The notes: generated by a model from the sequence alone, not told the origin. Shown: positions 1 through 12,165, numbered from the stretch's first letter. The stretch: DNA of 64,000 bases from Paracoccus sp. M683 (GCF_007096355.1 NZ_VKDF01000006.1:68896-132895), one strand, 5' to 3'. A program made the numbers and translations.

Positions 1-192
1 GTGGCCGAGGCGGCGGCGATCGGCCGCAGCGCCGGCAGCGACATCTTCATCCACGGTCGCGGACCCGAGGGCAATGCCAAGGTCGGCAGCAACTGGGACT
101 GGACGGCAGGCTGCATCACCATCAGCGATGACGAAATCGAGGATGTCTATGCCATGGTCAAAGACGGCACCCCCATCCTGATCCGCCCCTGA
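1..192 (+). CDS. L,D-transpeptidase (YkuD domain), C-terminal end only
   Basis: This is the last 63 codons of a gene whose start lies left of the window; the GTG at base 1 is probably an internal codon. The residues fit the end of a YkuD-type L,D-transpeptidase: an IFIHG motif carrying the conserved histidine (residue 18 here), then TAGCI with the probable catalytic cysteine (residue 38), followed by a DDEIEDVY helix. Enzymes of this family cross-link peptidoglycan or attach proteins to it in the periplasm. Family assignment rests only on this fragment; no signal peptide can be judged. Confidence 0.8.
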   Translation: MAEAAAIGRSAGSDIFIHGRGPEGNAKVGSNWDWTAGCITISDDEIEDVYAMVKDGTPILIRP

Positions 193-230
193 TCGGACCT
201 GACCCGTCGGCCTTTTGGGGCAGCGGGCGG

Positions 231-259
231 GATTTTTGCCTCCGGCGGGGATATTTCGG
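231..259. repeat. Intergenic repeat, AAATATCC family, copy 1
   Basis: GC-rich segment ending in GGATATTT (249-256), read as AAATATCC on the minus strand, with CTCCGGCGGGG beside it. The same AAATATCC core recurs at 23715 and 42271, each time just beyond the 3' end of a gene. From memory, similar segments are common between genes in Rhodobacteraceae; that could not be searched here. Confidence 0.45.
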
Positions 260-382
260 TGAAGAAGAAACCGAAAGGCGCGCAGCGCGGCTGCTGTCCT
301 GGAAGCGGTATCCTTGCCGATCATGGGCAGGATAATCTCGGCCCCTTGATCTGAGGCATTGTCAACGACGTCGACGCAGACC

Positions 383-410
383 AAAAAGGCGGGCCGCAGC
401 GGCCCGCCTT
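383..410 (-). terminator. Rho-independent terminator of pntAB
   Basis: Perfect 10-bp inverted repeat (386-395 with 401-410, 5-base loop). Read on the minus strand it is followed by a run of five T. It lies 26 bases past the pntB stop codon. Confidence 0.85.
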
Positions 411-435
411 GTCGTTTGCCCAAAGAGCCGGTCGA

Positions 436-1878
436 TCAGTCGATCATCGGCAAGAGCTTGTTCACCGAATCCTTGGCATCGCCATAGAACATCCGCGTGT
501 TGTCCTTGAAGAACAGCGGGTTCTCGATCCCCGAATAGCCGGTGCCCTGACCGCGTTTCGACACGAACACCTGCTTGGCCTTCCAGACCTCCAGCACCGG
601 CATCCCGGCGATGGGGCTGTTCGGATCGTCTTGCGCGGCCGGGTTCACGATGTCGTTCGAGCCGATGATGATGACCACATCCGTCGAGGGGAAATCCTCG
701 TTGATCTCGTCCATTTCCAGCACGATGTCATAGGGCACTTTGGCCTCGGCCAGCAGCACGTTCATATGGCCCGGCAGACGGCCCGCGACCGGGTGGATCG
801 CGAAACGGACCTCTTTGCCCGCGGCGCGCAGCTTGCGGGTCAGTTCCGACACCGCGCCCTGCGCCTGCGCCACCGCCATGCCATAGCCCGGCACGATGAT
901 GACACTGTCGGCTTCGTTCAGCGCGGCGGCCACGCCATCCGCGTCGATGGCGATCTGTTCGCCCTCGATGGCGGCGGCAGGTCCGGTCTCGCCGCCGAAA
1001 CCGCCCAGGATAACCGAAACGAAATTCCGGTTCATCGCCTTGCACATGATATAGCTGAGGATCGCACCGGACGAACCGACCAGCGCGCCGGTCACGATCA
1101 GCAGGTCGTTTGACAGGGTAAAGCCGATGGCCGCAGCCGCCCAACCGGAATAGCTGTTCAGCATCGACACCACGACCGGCATGTCGGCGCCGCCGATGCC
1201 CATGATCAGGTGCCAGCCGATGAAGAAAGCCAGCAGCATGATCAGCAGCAGCCACAGCATGCCCGGCCCGATATCGGCGCAATACAGCAGCCCCAGGATC
1301 AGCGAGCCGGCAGCGGCGGCGGCGTTCAGCAGATGGCCGCCGGGCAGTTTCTTCGGCGTGCCGCTGATCCGGCCGGCCAGCTTGCCAAAGGCCACGATCG
1401 AGCCGGTAAAGGTCACCGCGCCGATGAAAACGCCCAGAAAGACCTCGATCTGAAGCATGTTCAGCTCGGCCGGGGTCTTGTGGGTCAGAACCTCGGCAAA
1501 ACCGCGAAAGCCCTCGGCCGTGCCGTTTGCCATGGCCCGCACGACACGACCCATTTCAAGCTGGGCGTTCAGGCCCACGAATACCGCAGCCAGACCGACC
1601 AGCGAGTGCATGGCGGCGACCAGTTGCGGCATTTCGGTCATCTGCACGCGCTTGGCCACGACCCAGCCCACGGCGCCGCCAGCGGCGATCATGATGACCG
1701 ACAGAAGCCAGTTCCCCGAGCCTGGGCCGAACAGCGTGGCGACAACCGCCAGCGCCATGCCGACGATACCGTACCAGATGGCCCGTTTCGCGCTTTCCTG
1801 ACCCGACAGCCCGCCAAGCGAGAGGATGAACAGAATGGCCGCGACGACATAGGCGGCGGTGGTGAATCCCATTTCCAT
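436..1878 (-). CDS. pntB: NAD(P) transhydrogenase subunit beta
   Basis: Beta subunit (480 aa) of the proton-translocating transhydrogenase of the inner membrane, which uses the proton gradient to reduce NADP+ with NADH. The N-terminal two thirds is a string of hydrophobic helices (membrane domain II). The C-terminal domain III, roughly from residue 290, carries the Rossmann-type NADP(H) site with [12 protein letters not shown] and later [14 protein letters not shown]. The ATG at 1878 was chosen because GGAGGGG lies just upstream and it gives the usual [12 protein letters not shown] start; a longer frame to 1941 would overlap pntA. It lies 10 bases after pntA and ends at a strong terminator, so the two form an operon. 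Confidence 0.97.
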   Translation of the reverse strand: MEMGFTTAAYVVAAILFILSLGGLSGQESAKRAIWYGIVGMALAVVATLFGPGSGNWLLSVIMIAAGGAVGWVVAKRVQMTEMPQLVAAMHSLVGLAAVFVGLNAQLEMGRVVRAMANGTAEGFRGFAEVLTHKTPAELNMLQIEVFLGVFIGAVTFTGSIVAFGKLAGRISGTPKKLPGGHLLNAAAAAGSLILGLLYCADIGPGMLWLLLIMLLAFFIGWHLIMGIGGADMPVVVSMLNSYSGWAAAAIGFTLSNDLLIVTGALVGSSGAILSYIMCKAMNRNFVSVILGGFGGETGPAAAIEGEQIAIDADGVAAALNEADSVIIVPGYGMAVAQAQGAVSELTRKLRAAGKEVRFAIHPVAGRLPGHMNVLLAEAKVPYDIVLEMDEINEDFPSTDVVIIIGSNDIVNPAAQDDPNSPIAGMPVLEVWKAKQVFVSKRGQGTGYSGIENPLFFKDNTRMFYGDAKDSVNKLLPMID

Positions 1879-1888
1879 CTGCCCCTCC

Positions 1889-3463
1889 TTACGATTTCTG
1901 GAACATGGCGAGCATGCGCCGGGTGACCATGAAGCCACCAAAGATGTTGACGCCCGCCATCAGCACCGCCAGCGCCGCCAGGATCACCACCAGCCACGAG
2001 CCAGAGCCGATCTGCATCAGCGCGCCCAAGATGATGATCGAGGAAATGGCGTTGGTGATCGCCATCAGCGGCGTGTGCAGCGAATGGGCGACGTTCCAGA
2101 TGACCCGGAAGCCGACGAAACAGGCCAGCACGAAGACGATGAAATGCGACATGAAGCTGGCCGGCGCGACCAGACCCACCAGAAGCAGCAGAATGCCGCC
2201 CCCGCCCAGCAGCATCAACTGGCTGCGAGTCTCGGCCTTGAAGGCGGCGGCCTCGGCGGCGCGGCGTTCTTCGGGGGTCAGTTCCTTCTTCTTTTCCTTG
2301 GGTTTCTGCGCCGCGATGGCCGCGATTTTCGGCGGCGGTGGCGGATAGGTGATTTCGTGATCATGGGTCACGGTCGCGCCCCTGATCACGTCATCTTCCA
2401 TGTTATGCGCGATCACGCCGTCTTTCTTGGGCGTCAGGTCGGCCATGAAATGACGGATGTTATTGCCGTAAAGCTCGGACGATTGCGCGCCCATGCGCGA
2501 GGGGAAATCGGTATAGCCGATGATCACAACGCCATTATCGGTCACGATCCGCTGGTCGGGCACGGTCAGGTCGCAGTTGCCGCCACGCTCGGCGGCCAGA
2601 TCGACGATGACGCTGCCGGTCTTCATCGCCTCGACCATATCCTTGGTCCACAGCTTGGGCGCATCGCGACCGGGAATCAGCGCCGTGGTGATGACGATGT
2701 CCATCTGCGGGGCCAGCTCGCGGAATTTCTCCAGCTGTTTTTCGCGGAATTCCGGGCTGGAGGGCGCGGCATAGCCGCCCGTCGCGGCGCCGTCGGTCTG
2801 CGTCTCTTCGAAATCCAGATAGACGAATTCGGCGCCCATCGACTCGATCTGTTCGGCCACTTCGGGGCGCACGTCAAAGGCATAGACCTGCGCGCCAAGC
2901 GACACGGCCGCGCCTATCGCCGCCAGACCTGCGACCCCTGCCCCCACGACCAGCACCTTGGCCGGCGGCACCTTGCCCGCGGCCGTCACCTGCCCAGTGA
3001 AGAAGCGGCCGAAATTGTTCGCGGCCTCGATCACCGCGCGATAGCCGGCGATATTGGCCATCGAGCTGAGCGCATCCATCTTCTGCGCGCGGCTGATCCG
3101 AGGCACCATGTCCATGGCGATGGTCGTGACGCCCTGATCTTTCGCCAGTTCCAGCAATTGCTGGTTCTGCGCCGGGTAAAAGAACGAAATCAGCGTCTGG
3201 CCGTCATGCATCCGCTTGATCTCGGCCTCGCTTGGGGCGCGGACCTTGGCCACCACATCGACCGCCTTGGTCAGCGCGGCGGCGGTCTTTTCGACGGTCA
3301 CCCCGGCGTTGCGATAGGCATCATCCGAAAAGCCGGCGGCGATGCCCGCGCCGGATTGAACAAAAACCTCATGGCCCAGCTTTTGCAGATGGGCCGCAGA
3401 AGAAGGCGTTACCGCAACGCGCGCCTCGCCTTCCTGTGTTTCTTTCAAGGCTCCGATCTTCAT
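1889..3463 (-). CDS. pntA: NAD(P) transhydrogenase subunit alpha
   Basis: Alpha subunit (524 aa), the partner of PntB. Residues 1-370 form the NAD(H)-binding domain I, with the dinucleotide motif GAGVAG near residues 174-179. A proline-rich, then Lys/Glu-rich linker (about 375-415) leads to four predicted membrane helices at the C-terminus. This single-chain form resembles the E. coli alpha subunit, rather than the split PntAA/PntAB of Rhodospirillum. GGGGGAG precedes the ATG. It is the first gene of pntAB; 240 bases without a gene separate it from the next feature, and no promoter was identified there. Confidence 0.97.
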   Translation of the reverse strand: MKIGALKETQEGEARVAVTPSSAAHLQKLGHEVFVQSGAGIAAGFSDDAYRNAGVTVEKTAAALTKAVDVVAKVRAPSEAEIKRMHDGQTLISFFYPAQNQQLLELAKDQGVTTIAMDMVPRISRAQKMDALSSMANIAGYRAVIEAANNFGRFFTGQVTAAGKVPPAKVLVVGAGVAGLAAIGAAVSLGAQVYAFDVRPEVAEQIESMGAEFVYLDFEETQTDGAATGGYAAPSSPEFREKQLEKFRELAPQMDIVITTALIPGRDAPKLWTKDMVEAMKTGSVIVDLAAERGGNCDLTVPDQRIVTDNGVVIIGYTDFPSRMGAQSSELYGNNIRHFMADLTPKKDGVIAHNMEDDVIRGATVTHDHEITYPPPPPKIAAIAAQKPKEKKKELTPEERRAAEAAAFKAETRSQLMLLGGGGILLLLVGLVAPASFMSHFIVFVLACFVGFRVIWNVAHSLHTPLMAITNAISSIIILGALMQIGSGSWLVVILAALAVLMAGVNIFGGFMVTRRMLAMFQKS

Positions 3464-3633
3464 GACGTCTCCCCCGGTCCGTTCGCAGTCGCAGCACCTG
3501 TAACATTGCGCAACAATCTTTCACAAGAGCGTGCGTTCCCGTTCTTTCGAAACCTATGCGGACCCGGCCCCGTCATTGCGGCACCCAATTCGCCCGATCG
3601 GCACCATCCCGCCGCGTCCCCGCCGCATCCACG

Positions 3634-3666
3634 AAAAAGCCGCGCGAGGATTTCACCCGCGCGGCT
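3634..3666 (-). terminator. Rho-independent terminator behind the Ala-rich membrane protein
   Basis: Nine-base perfect arms (3638-3646 and 3658-3666) with a run of T following on the minus strand (A-run 3634-3638 on plus). It lies 40 bases beyond the stop of the gene at 3706-4440. Confidence 0.8.
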
Positions 3667-3705
3667 GATTGGTTCGCCGGGACAGAGCCGGCATTGGCCC
3701 AAGGC

Positions 3706-4440
3706 TTAGTTGCTTGGGGCCGTGGTCTCGCCAGTGGTTGTATCAGCCGCCGGCGGCACCGTGGTCGTCGTGCTGTCGGCTGCGGGGGCGTCAGGGGTGA
3801 CCGCATCGTTGATCGCCTCGGCGGCGTCGCTGGCGGCACCTTCGATCGCATCGACGGCGTCTGACGCAGCGTCCTGAACGGCCGTGGCCGCGTCCGACGC
3901 CATGTCACCGGCGGCATCGACCGCATCAGATGCCGTGTCAGCGGCGGTATCGGCGGCACCTTCAACTGCGGCCTCGGCTTCCTCGGCCATGGCGGCGGCA
4001 TCGGCGCCCGCGTCTTCGGCGGCGGCATCGACCTCGGTTGCGGCGGCATCAGCCGCTGCCTCGACATCGGCGGCGGCGTCCTCGGCTGCGGCCTCGACAT
4101 CGGCAGCAGCCTCTTCGGCGGCGGTGCCTACGTCGCTGGCAGCCTCTTCAACGGCAGCTTCGGTTTCCGTCGCGGTTTCCTCGACGGCGGCCTCGGCTTC
4201 GGTCGTGGTTTCCTCGACCGTCACGGCGGTGTCACCCTCGGTTGCGACCTCATCACCGGTCATGAAGCGCTGCAACACGAAATAGGCCAGCGCCAGAGCC
4301 AGCAGCACACCGATGATCAGTGGCAGAGGCGAGGCGCGACGCTCGACAGGTTCTACATAGGTTTCGCTGGCTTTGGCCGGATCACGATCGGCGGGTGTGC
4401 TGGCATCGTTGCGTTTGGGATCGTTCGGATCGTAAGTCAT
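3706..4440 (-). CDS. Membrane-anchored Ala/Glu/Asp-rich low-complexity protein
   Basis: Protein of 244 aa, not assigned to a family. An N-terminal charged segment (residues 1-40) is followed by one hydrophobic helix (LPLIIGVLLALALAYFVL). Then come about 150 residues made almost only of Ala, Glu, Asp, Val and Thr, with AAADVEAAAEDA-like units that should form a long acidic amphipathic helix or coiled coil. The tail is Thr/Pro/Ala-rich. The ATG at 4440 is preferred because GGAGG stands about 8 bases upstream; an in-frame ATG at 4458 would place that site inside the gene. It is a monocistronic unit with its own terminator, divergent from pepN. A cell-envelope or stress role is only a guess. Confidence 0.75.
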   Translation of the reverse strand: MTYDPNDPKRNDASTPADRDPAKASETYVEPVERRASPLPLIIGVLLALALAYFVLQRFMTGDEVATEGDTAVTVEETTTEAEAAVEETATETEAAVEEAASDVGTAAEEAAADVEAAAEDAAADVEAAADAAATEVDAAAEDAGADAAAMAEEAEAAVEGAADTAADTASDAVDAAGDMASDAATAVQDAASDAVDAIEGAASDAAEAINDAVTPDAPAADSTTTTVPPAADTTTGETTAPSN

Positions 4441-4621
4441 ATACTGGCCTCCATTCACTTCCTATTGAATACCGGCCCGTTTGTCGTGCCGGGGCTCGGC
4501 AAAGCTGCGCCGCACGACCGAGGGCAAACCCGCCCGACTTGCGACCCGGCACTTAGCCGAATAACACTCCGATCAAGGACAAGTTCCCGAAGTGCAACAT
4601 CTTTTTCAGACGAGAGCGGTC

Positions 4622-7192
4622 ATGACGCAGAAAAATGCCTTTCAGACGCAATATCTTGCCGACTATCGCCCCTACCCGTTCCGGTTGCATGAAACGCGGC
4701 TGCGCTTTCGCCTGGACGATCATGCCACCGTGGTCGATTCCCAATTGGACCTGACCCGGCAGGCCGAGGGGCCGCTGGTTCTGGACGGCGGCGCCGGGCT
4801 GAAGCTGCTGCGGCTGGCGATTGACGGCCGTGATCTGGCCCCGGATCAGTTCACCCGCGAGGGCGAGACGCTGACCATCGCTGACAGCGCCCTGCCCGCG
4901 GGCGGCTTTACCTTCGAGGCCAGCGTGATGATCGACCCCGGCGCCAATACGGCCTTCGAGGGGCTGTATCTGTCCGGCGGGATGTTCTGCACCCAATGCG
5001 AGGCCGAGGGTTTTCGCCACATCACCTTTTACCCCGACCGGCCCGATGTCATGGCGCCCTTCCGCGTCATCGTCGAAGGCGACCAGCCGGTGCTTTTGTC
5101 CAACGGCAACCCCCTGGCCCAGGAACCCGGCCGGGCGGAATGGCATGACCCCTGGCCCAAGCCGGCCTATCTGTTCGCGCTGGTCGCCGGCGATCTGGTG
5201 GCGATCAGCGACAGCTTCACCACCCGGTCGGGTCGCAAGGTGGCGCTGAATGTCTGGGTGCGTCCGGGCGATCAGGACCGCGCTGGCTTTGCGATGGAAT
5301 CGCTGATCAAGTCGATGAAATGGGACGAGGATGTCTATGGCCGCGAATATGATCTGGATGTGTTCAATATCGTCGCGGTCGATGATTTCAACATGGGGGC
5401 CATGGAAAACAAGGGGCTGAACATCTTCAACTCGAAACTGGTCCTGGCCAGCCCCGAAACCGCGACCGATGCTGATTACGAGCGCATCGAAAGCGTCATC
5501 GCGCATGAATATTTCCACAACTGGACCGGCAACCGCATCACCTGCCGCGACTGGTTCCAGCTTTGCCTGAAGGAAGGGCTGACCGTTTTCCGCGACCAGC
5601 AGTTCACCTCGGACATGCGCAGCGCGCCGGTGAAGCGGATCGAGGATGTGCAGACCCTGCGTGCCCGCCAGTTCCGCGAGGATCAGGGCCCACTGGCCCA
5701 TCCGGTGCGGCCCGATCACTATCAGGAAATTAACAATTTCTACACCGCCACCGTCTATGAGAAAGGCGCCGAAGTGATCGGCATGCTGAAGCGACTGGTG
5801 GGCGATGACGGCTATGCCAAGGCGCTGGACCTGTATTTCACGCGCCATGACGGGCATGCCGCCACCATCGAGGACTGGCTGAAGGTGTTCGAGGACGCGA
5901 CAGATCGCGACCTGACCCAGTTCAAACGCTGGTATACGGATGCCGGCACACCGCGCTTGCGCATGGACGAGGACTGGTCGGACGGCCGGTTGACCCTGCG
6001 CTTTACCCAGCATACCCCGCCGACGCCGGGCCAGGCCGACAAGCCGGCGCGTGTCATTCCCATCGCTCTGGGCCTGATCGGTCCCAATGGCGACGAGGTC
6101 CGGCCCACCGAGGTGCTGGAGATGACCGAACCCAGCCAAAGCTTCAGCTTCGATGGCCTTGGCGCGCGTCCGGCCGTATCGGTGCTGCGCGGCTTTTCGG
6201 CGCCCGTGGTGCTGGATCGCGATCTGGACGATGCCGGGCGGGCCTTTCTTCTGGCCCATGACACCGATCCCTTCGTGCGGTGGGAATCGGGGCGCGGACT
6301 GGCGCTGAACGCGCTGCAAGCCATGGCCACCGGCGGCAGTATCGACGCGGCTTATATCGACGCCATCGGCCATCTGGCCGGCGATGATACGGCCGACCCG
6401 GCCTTTCGCGCCCTGTGCCTGCAATTGCCGCCCGAGGACGAGGTCGCCTCGCGTCTGGCCGATGCCGGCGTGACGCCCGATCCCGATGCCATCCATGCCG
6501 CCCATGGGCATCTGGCCCGTGCCGTGGCCGAGGCCCATGAACCCCTGCTGGATCGGCTGTATCACGAGATGAAGGTGCCCGGCGCCTATGCCCCCGATGC
6601 GACGGATGCGGCGCGGCGGGCGCTGCGGACGGTTGCCATGGCCCGCCTCAGCCTGCTGGATGATGGCGCCCGCGCGGCGCAGATGTTCGATACGGCCGGC
6701 AACATGACCGAGCGTTTCGCCGCCTTGACCGCCTTGATCCGGGCCGGCAAGGCCGATGATGCCTTGGCGCGTTTCCAGTCCGAATTCAGCGCCAACCGGC
6801 TGGTGATGGACAAGTGGTTCATGATCCAGCCCGCCGCCAGCCGCCCCGATCAGGCGGCGGCAATCACCCGGCACCTGGCCGACCGCCCCGATTTCGACTG
6901 GAAGAACCCCAACCGCTTTCGGGCGCTGCTGGGCGGGCTGGCGGCCAATCATGCCGGCTTTCATGCCGGCGATGGCGGCGGCTATGATGTCACCGCCGAC
7001 TGGCTGATCCGCATGGATGCCGCCAATCCGCAGATCGCGGCGCGCATGTCCTCGGCCTTCGAGACCTGGACCCGCTATGATGCCGGCCGGCGCAAAAAAG
7101 CCGGAGCCGCGCTGGAACGCATTGCCGCCACGCCGGGTTTGTCGCGGAATACAAGTGAAATGGTCTCGCGGATGATCGCAGCCGCCAGCTAG
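4622..7192 (+). CDS. pepN: Aminopeptidase N (M1 family)
   Basis: Zinc metallo-aminopeptidase of 856 aa that removes N-terminal residues from peptides in the cytoplasm. Visible hallmarks are the exopeptidase motif GAMEN at about residue 258 and the zinc site HEYFHNW at about 294, with the third ligand Glu in LKEGLTVF about 20 residues on. Length and the extended C-terminal helical part fit the proteobacterial PepN type. The ATG at 4622 (MTQKNAFQTQYL) is chosen over a GTG 30 bases upstream because it gives the usual N-terminus, although the ribosome site is weak for both. The next gene starts 8 bases past the stop and may be co-transcribed. Confidence 0.96.
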   Translation: MTQKNAFQTQYLADYRPYPFRLHETRLRFRLDDHATVVDSQLDLTRQAEGPLVLDGGAGLKLLRLAIDGRDLAPDQFTREGETLTIADSALPAGGFTFEASVMIDPGANTAFEGLYLSGGMFCTQCEAEGFRHITFYPDRPDVMAPFRVIVEGDQPVLLSNGNPLAQEPGRAEWHDPWPKPAYLFALVAGDLVAISDSFTTRSGRKVALNVWVRPGDQDRAGFAMESLIKSMKWDEDVYGREYDLDVFNIVAVDDFNMGAMENKGLNIFNSKLVLASPETATDADYERIESVIAHEYFHNWTGNRITCRDWFQLCLKEGLTVFRDQQFTSDMRSAPVKRIEDVQTLRARQFREDQGPLAHPVRPDHYQEINNFYTATVYEKGAEVIGMLKRLVGDDGYAKALDLYFTRHDGHAATIEDWLKVFEDATDRDLTQFKRWYTDAGTPRLRMDEDWSDGRLTLRFTQHTPPTPGQADKPARVIPIALGLIGPNGDEVRPTEVLEMTEPSQSFSFDGLGARPAVSVLRGFSAPVVLDRDLDDAGRAFLLAHDTDPFVRWESGRGLALNALQAMATGGSIDAAYIDAIGHLAGDDTADPAFRALCLQLPPEDEVASRLADAGVTPDPDAIHAAHGHLARAVAEAHEPLLDRLYHEMKVPGAYAPDATDAARRALRTVAMARLSLLDDGARAAQMFDTAGNMTERFAALTALIRAGKADDALARFQSEFSANRLVMDKWFMIQPAASRPDQAAAITRHLADRPDFDWKNPNRFRALLGGLAANHAGFHAGDGGGYDVTADWLIRMDAANPQIAARMSSAFETWTRYDAGRRKKAGAALERIAATPGLSRNTSEMVSRMIAAAS

Positions 7193-7200
7193 GATTGCCC

Positions 7201-8100
7201 ATGATGGATGCCCGGCAAGAGATGCAGGCCCGGATCGACCCGCTGATCGAAGAGCGGGCGCCGTGGTTCTATTCCGGGCTGCCTCATCATGCGCTGGCGC
7301 GGGCCGTGATGATGCGGCTGCTGCGCTATCCCGAAACGCTGCGGCTGGCCGCCGAGTATCGCGACCTGCCCACGGCCGAGATCATGCGTCGCATCCAGGC
7401 GATGATGGTCCGCGACGTGCAGGTCGCGGGGATGGAACACCTGCCCGCCACCGGCCCGGCGCTGATCGTTTCGAACCACCCGACCGGCATTGCCGACGGG
7501 ATCGTGTTGCATGCGCTGATCAGCCAACTGCGCGATGACCTGTTCATCTATGCCAATCACGACATGATCCGGGTCCTGCCCCAGACCCAGGATCTGATCG
7601 CGCCCGTCGAATGGCGGCTGGAAAAGCGCAGCCATGCCAAGACCCGCACGACGATGGACTATACCCGCGCGGCCCTGTCGGCGGGGCGGATCGGGCTGAT
7701 CTTCCCCTCGGGCCGGCTGGCGAAACGGCGCTGGCTGACGCTGCATGAGCGCCCCTGGATGGCCAGCGCGGCGATGATCGCGCGCAAGTTCGGGGTTCCG
7801 GTGATCCCGTTGCACATCCGGGCGCGAAACTCGGCGCTGTTCTATGCGCTGGACCGCATCCATGCCAGCCTGCGTGACGTCACCCTGTTCAACGAAGTCC
7901 TGAACAAGGCCAGTCAGCCCTATCGCATCACCATCGGGGCGCCGATCGACCCCACCACCCTGCCCCGCAGCAGCGAAGAGGCGATCGAACTTCTGCGCGA
8001 TGCCGTCCTGTCGCTGCCCGAACCCGCCAAGGACGCCCCGCGCCTGACACGGGCACATGGCGTCACCCGCTTGGCCAAGCCGCGGCGGACCACCGCCTGA
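7201..8100 (+). CDS. PlsC-like 1-acylglycerol-phosphate-type acyltransferase
   Basis: Protein of 299 aa with the phospholipid acyltransferase signature NHPTGIAD (the NH-x4-D catalytic motif, about residues 94-101) and a later FPSG block (about residue 168), as in the PlsC/LPLAT superfamily. Such enzymes move an acyl chain from acyl-ACP or acyl-CoA onto a lysophospholipid or similar lipid at the inner membrane. No strong membrane helix is seen, so it may be peripheral. The exact acceptor cannot be read from sequence. The start is an ATG with AGGA 8 bases upstream; it follows pepN closely. Confidence 0.8.
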   Translation: MMDARQEMQARIDPLIEERAPWFYSGLPHHALARAVMMRLLRYPETLRLAAEYRDLPTAEIMRRIQAMMVRDVQVAGMEHLPATGPALIVSNHPTGIADGIVLHALISQLRDDLFIYANHDMIRVLPQTQDLIAPVEWRLEKRSHAKTRTTMDYTRAALSAGRIGLIFPSGRLAKRRWLTLHERPWMASAAMIARKFGVPVIPLHIRARNSALFYALDRIHASLRDVTLFNEVLNKASQPYRITIGAPIDPTTLPRSSEEAIELLRDAVLSLPEPAKDAPRLTRAHGVTRLAKPRRTTA

Positions 8101-8181
8101 CGCCAACACTTTGGCTTGCATCGAAACATAAGGCCTGCGATCCGCGCTATTGCCGTGCCATCGAAACCCGAAAGGCACGCC

Positions 8182-8505
8182 ATGCTGACCTGCATCATCC
8201 GTTATCAAATCGACCCTACGAAAAAGGCGCAATTTCAGGACTATGCCCGCAACTGGGGCCAAGCCATTCCGCGCTGCGGCGCCGACCTGATCGGCTATTA
8301 CGCCCCGCATGAGGGATCCTCGACCCTGGCCTATGGCATCTACAACATCCCCAGCCTGGCCGCATATGAGGTCTATCGCGCCCGCCTTGCCGCCGATCCG
8401 CTTGGCCGCGAGAATTACGATTTCGCCATGCGCGAAAACTTCATCCTGCGCGAGGATCGGACCTTCCTGAAACTCGCCTCAACCCCGCACGGAGCGCCCG
8501 AATGA
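8182..8505 (+). CDS. NIPSNAP family protein
   Basis: Small protein (107 aa) with the pattern MLTCIIRYQIDPxKxxxFxxYA and GADLIGYYAPHEG, typical of bacterial NIPSNAP-domain proteins, which have a dimeric alpha/beta ferredoxin-like fold related to ABM domains. Biochemical role unknown. The start is the ATG at 8182, not the longer frame from 8116, because the family N-terminus begins here and GAAAGG lies upstream. Its stop overlaps the next start by four bases (ATGA), so the two are probably co-translated. Confidence 0.82.
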   Translation: MLTCIIRYQIDPTKKAQFQDYARNWGQAIPRCGADLIGYYAPHEGSSTLAYGIYNIPSLAAYEVYRARLAADPLGRENYDFAMRENFILREDRTFLKLASTPHGAPE

Positions 8506-8852
8506 TCGCCGTCATCTTCGAAGTCTGGCCCGCCGAGGGCCGCAAGGGCGACTATCTGGACATCGCCGCCGATCTGCGCCCGCTTCTGGCCGAGGTGCCG
8601 GGCTTCATCTCGGTCGAGCGGTTTCAAAGCCTGACCGAGCCGGGCAAGATCCTGTCGCTGTCCTTCTTTCAGGACGAGGCTGCTGTGCAGCACTGGCGCA
8701 ACCTGATGGCGCATCGCCGGGCGCAGGCAAAGGGGCGGGGCGGCGTGTTCACGGATTACCGCCTGCGCATCGCCAGCGTGATCCGCGATTACGGCATGTT
8801 CGACCGCGATCAGGCGCCGGGCGACAGCCGTGAGGCCCATCCCCCCGCCTGA
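8502..8852 (+). CDS. Antibiotic biosynthesis monooxygenase (ABM) domain protein
   Basis: Protein of 116 aa, translationally coupled (ATGA) to the NIPSNAP gene. Its N-terminus IAVIFEVWPAEG, the VPGFISVERF segment and FFQDEAAVQHWRN match ABM-fold proteins. Some members are cofactor-free monooxygenases or haem-degrading enzymes; most are uncharacterised. The pairing of two dimeric alpha-beta barrel proteins suggests a joint, probably minor metabolic or stress role, but nothing here fixes the substrate. It converges on proB, with 3 bases between the stops. Confidence 0.8.
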   Translation: MIAVIFEVWPAEGRKGDYLDIAADLRPLLAEVPGFISVERFQSLTEPGKILSLSFFQDEAAVQHWRNLMAHRRAQAKGRGGVFTDYRLRIASVIRDYGMFDRDQAPGDSREAHPPA

Positions 8853-8855
8853 ACG

Positions 8856-11014
<2,159 letters not shown>

Positions 11015-11151
11015 TCATGGATGTTTGGCGCAAGCCAGTGGGATAATCCTTCGGCACCGCGCATTCAAGGCCAGGGCTGCAATCACGACCTCGTGAGCGT
11101 GACAGGCTTTTCGCAGATCACTAGATCAGCGATGAGACAAGAGGTAGCACC

Positions 11152-11490
11152 ATGAACATTCTGACCTATGCCACGCTTTTCACCGCCATCACGCTAGAGG
11201 TGATCGGCACCTCGTTCCTGCAACGCAGCGAGCAGTTCACCCGGCTGGGTCCGACGCTGATCATGGCACTCAGCTATGCGGCGTCCTTCTATTTCCTGTC
11301 GCTGGTGCTGCGCACCATGCCCCTTGGCATCGCCTATGCCATCTGGAGCGGGCTGGGCATCGTGCTGGTCTCGCTGATCGGGCTGGTCCTGTTCGGCCAA
11401 AAGCTGGATCTGGCGGCAGTGATCGGTCTGGGCCTGATCGTGGCCGGCGTCGTTGTGGTCAACCTGTTTTCAAACAGTGTCACCCATTGA
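11152..11490 (+). CDS. SMR-family multidrug efflux protein
   Basis: Four-helix membrane protein of 112 aa. The conserved acidic residue in helix 1 is present (TAITLEVIGTSFLQRSE), and the second half has GIAYAIWSGLGIVLVSLIG, the signature region of EmrE/QacE-type transporters. These export lipophilic cations in exchange for protons as dimers; a quaternary-ammonium/guanidinium specificity cannot be assigned. GAGG precedes the ATG. It diverges from obgE; 149 bases lie between them. Confidence 0.9.
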   Translation: MNILTYATLFTAITLEVIGTSFLQRSEQFTRLGPTLIMALSYAASFYFLSLVLRTMPLGIAYAIWSGLGIVLVSLIGLVLFGQKLDLAAVIGLGLIVAGVVVVNLFSNSVTH

Positions 11491-11514
11491 ACGGCGGCGT
11501 GCCCGGACCGGCAT

Positions 11515-12165
11515 TCAGGCGTAATAATCGTCATCGAAGTCATCGACCTGCGATCGCCGCCTTTCTCGCAACTGCGAGGCCAGCGTGACCCCGATGGCAA
11601 AGGCGCCGATCAGCTTGGCCATACTGCCGGCATTGGTGTTCGCGGCCGCGCCGGCCTTGCGGGTATAGTCTTTCGCGCTTTCCTTCGCGGCCGCGATATT
11701 CTCGGGCGACAATCCGGCCATCCGCGCCGTATCGCGGATCGCATCGCCGGTTTCGCCGACCACGCGGCTGGCCTGATCGCCCGCCCGGCCCAGCAGCGCA
11801 TTGGCCCGGTCCGCCGCCCCGTCGACCACCCGCATCACCTCGCTGCGCGCACGGTCTGCGGCGGCATCGGCGGCCAGCGTCAGCCGCGCCTCGACCTCGC
11901 GTTTCAGATCCTCGGTGGTGGGGGCGGGATGCGCGACCCTGCCGCCGGCCAGCAGCAGGACGACACCGATCGCCAGAAAGCCCCCGCCGATCGCCAGCGA
12001 CGCATTCACCGCGCCCCAGCCAAGCCCCGTGGCAAGAAAGCTCCACAAGGCGGCCAGCAGGAAGCCAAGGCCGATCAGCACGACGACGCCCGCGCCGATC
12101 TTCAGCGCCGACCGGCGTGCCAGATCCTGAAGCGCCAGTTGCATATTGCGCGCATAGTCGAACAT
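11515..12165 (-). CDS. Phage-holin-superfamily (DUF1469-like) membrane protein
   Basis: Protein of 216 aa. Residues 1-20 are cytosolic, followed by two hydrophobic helices (about 20-50 and 55-75). This tandem-helix arrangement resembles the Phage_holin_3_6 (YqjE/DUF1469) family, chromosomal proteins despite the name. Residues 80-175 form a long Ala/Asp/Arg-rich amphipathic helix, and a further hydrophobic stretch, LIGAFAIGVTLA, precedes an acidic DDFDDDYYA tail. The next minus-strand gene encodes a DUF883/YqjD-type protein; in enterobacteria yqjD, yqjE and yqjK are neighbours too, which supports the call. YqjD is known as a ribosome-binding membrane protein; function here is inferred. Confidence 0.7.
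   Translation of the reverse strand: MFDYARNMQLALQDLARRSALKIGAGVVVLIGLGFLLAALWSFLATGLGWGAVNASLAIGGGFLAIGVVLLLAGGRVAHPAPTTEDLKREVEARLTLAADAAADRARSEVMRVVDGAADRANALLGRAGDQASRVVGETGDAIRDTARMAGLSPENIAAAKESAKDYTRKAGAAANTNAGSMAKLIGAFAIGVTLASQLRERRRSQVDDFDDDYYA

Noticed and set aside
1859..3709. 616-codon plus-strand open frame
   Set aside because: Antisense shadow of pntA; biased composition and no family match.
4553..6964. 803-codon minus-strand open frame
   Set aside because: Lies over pepN on the other strand; high-GC shadow.
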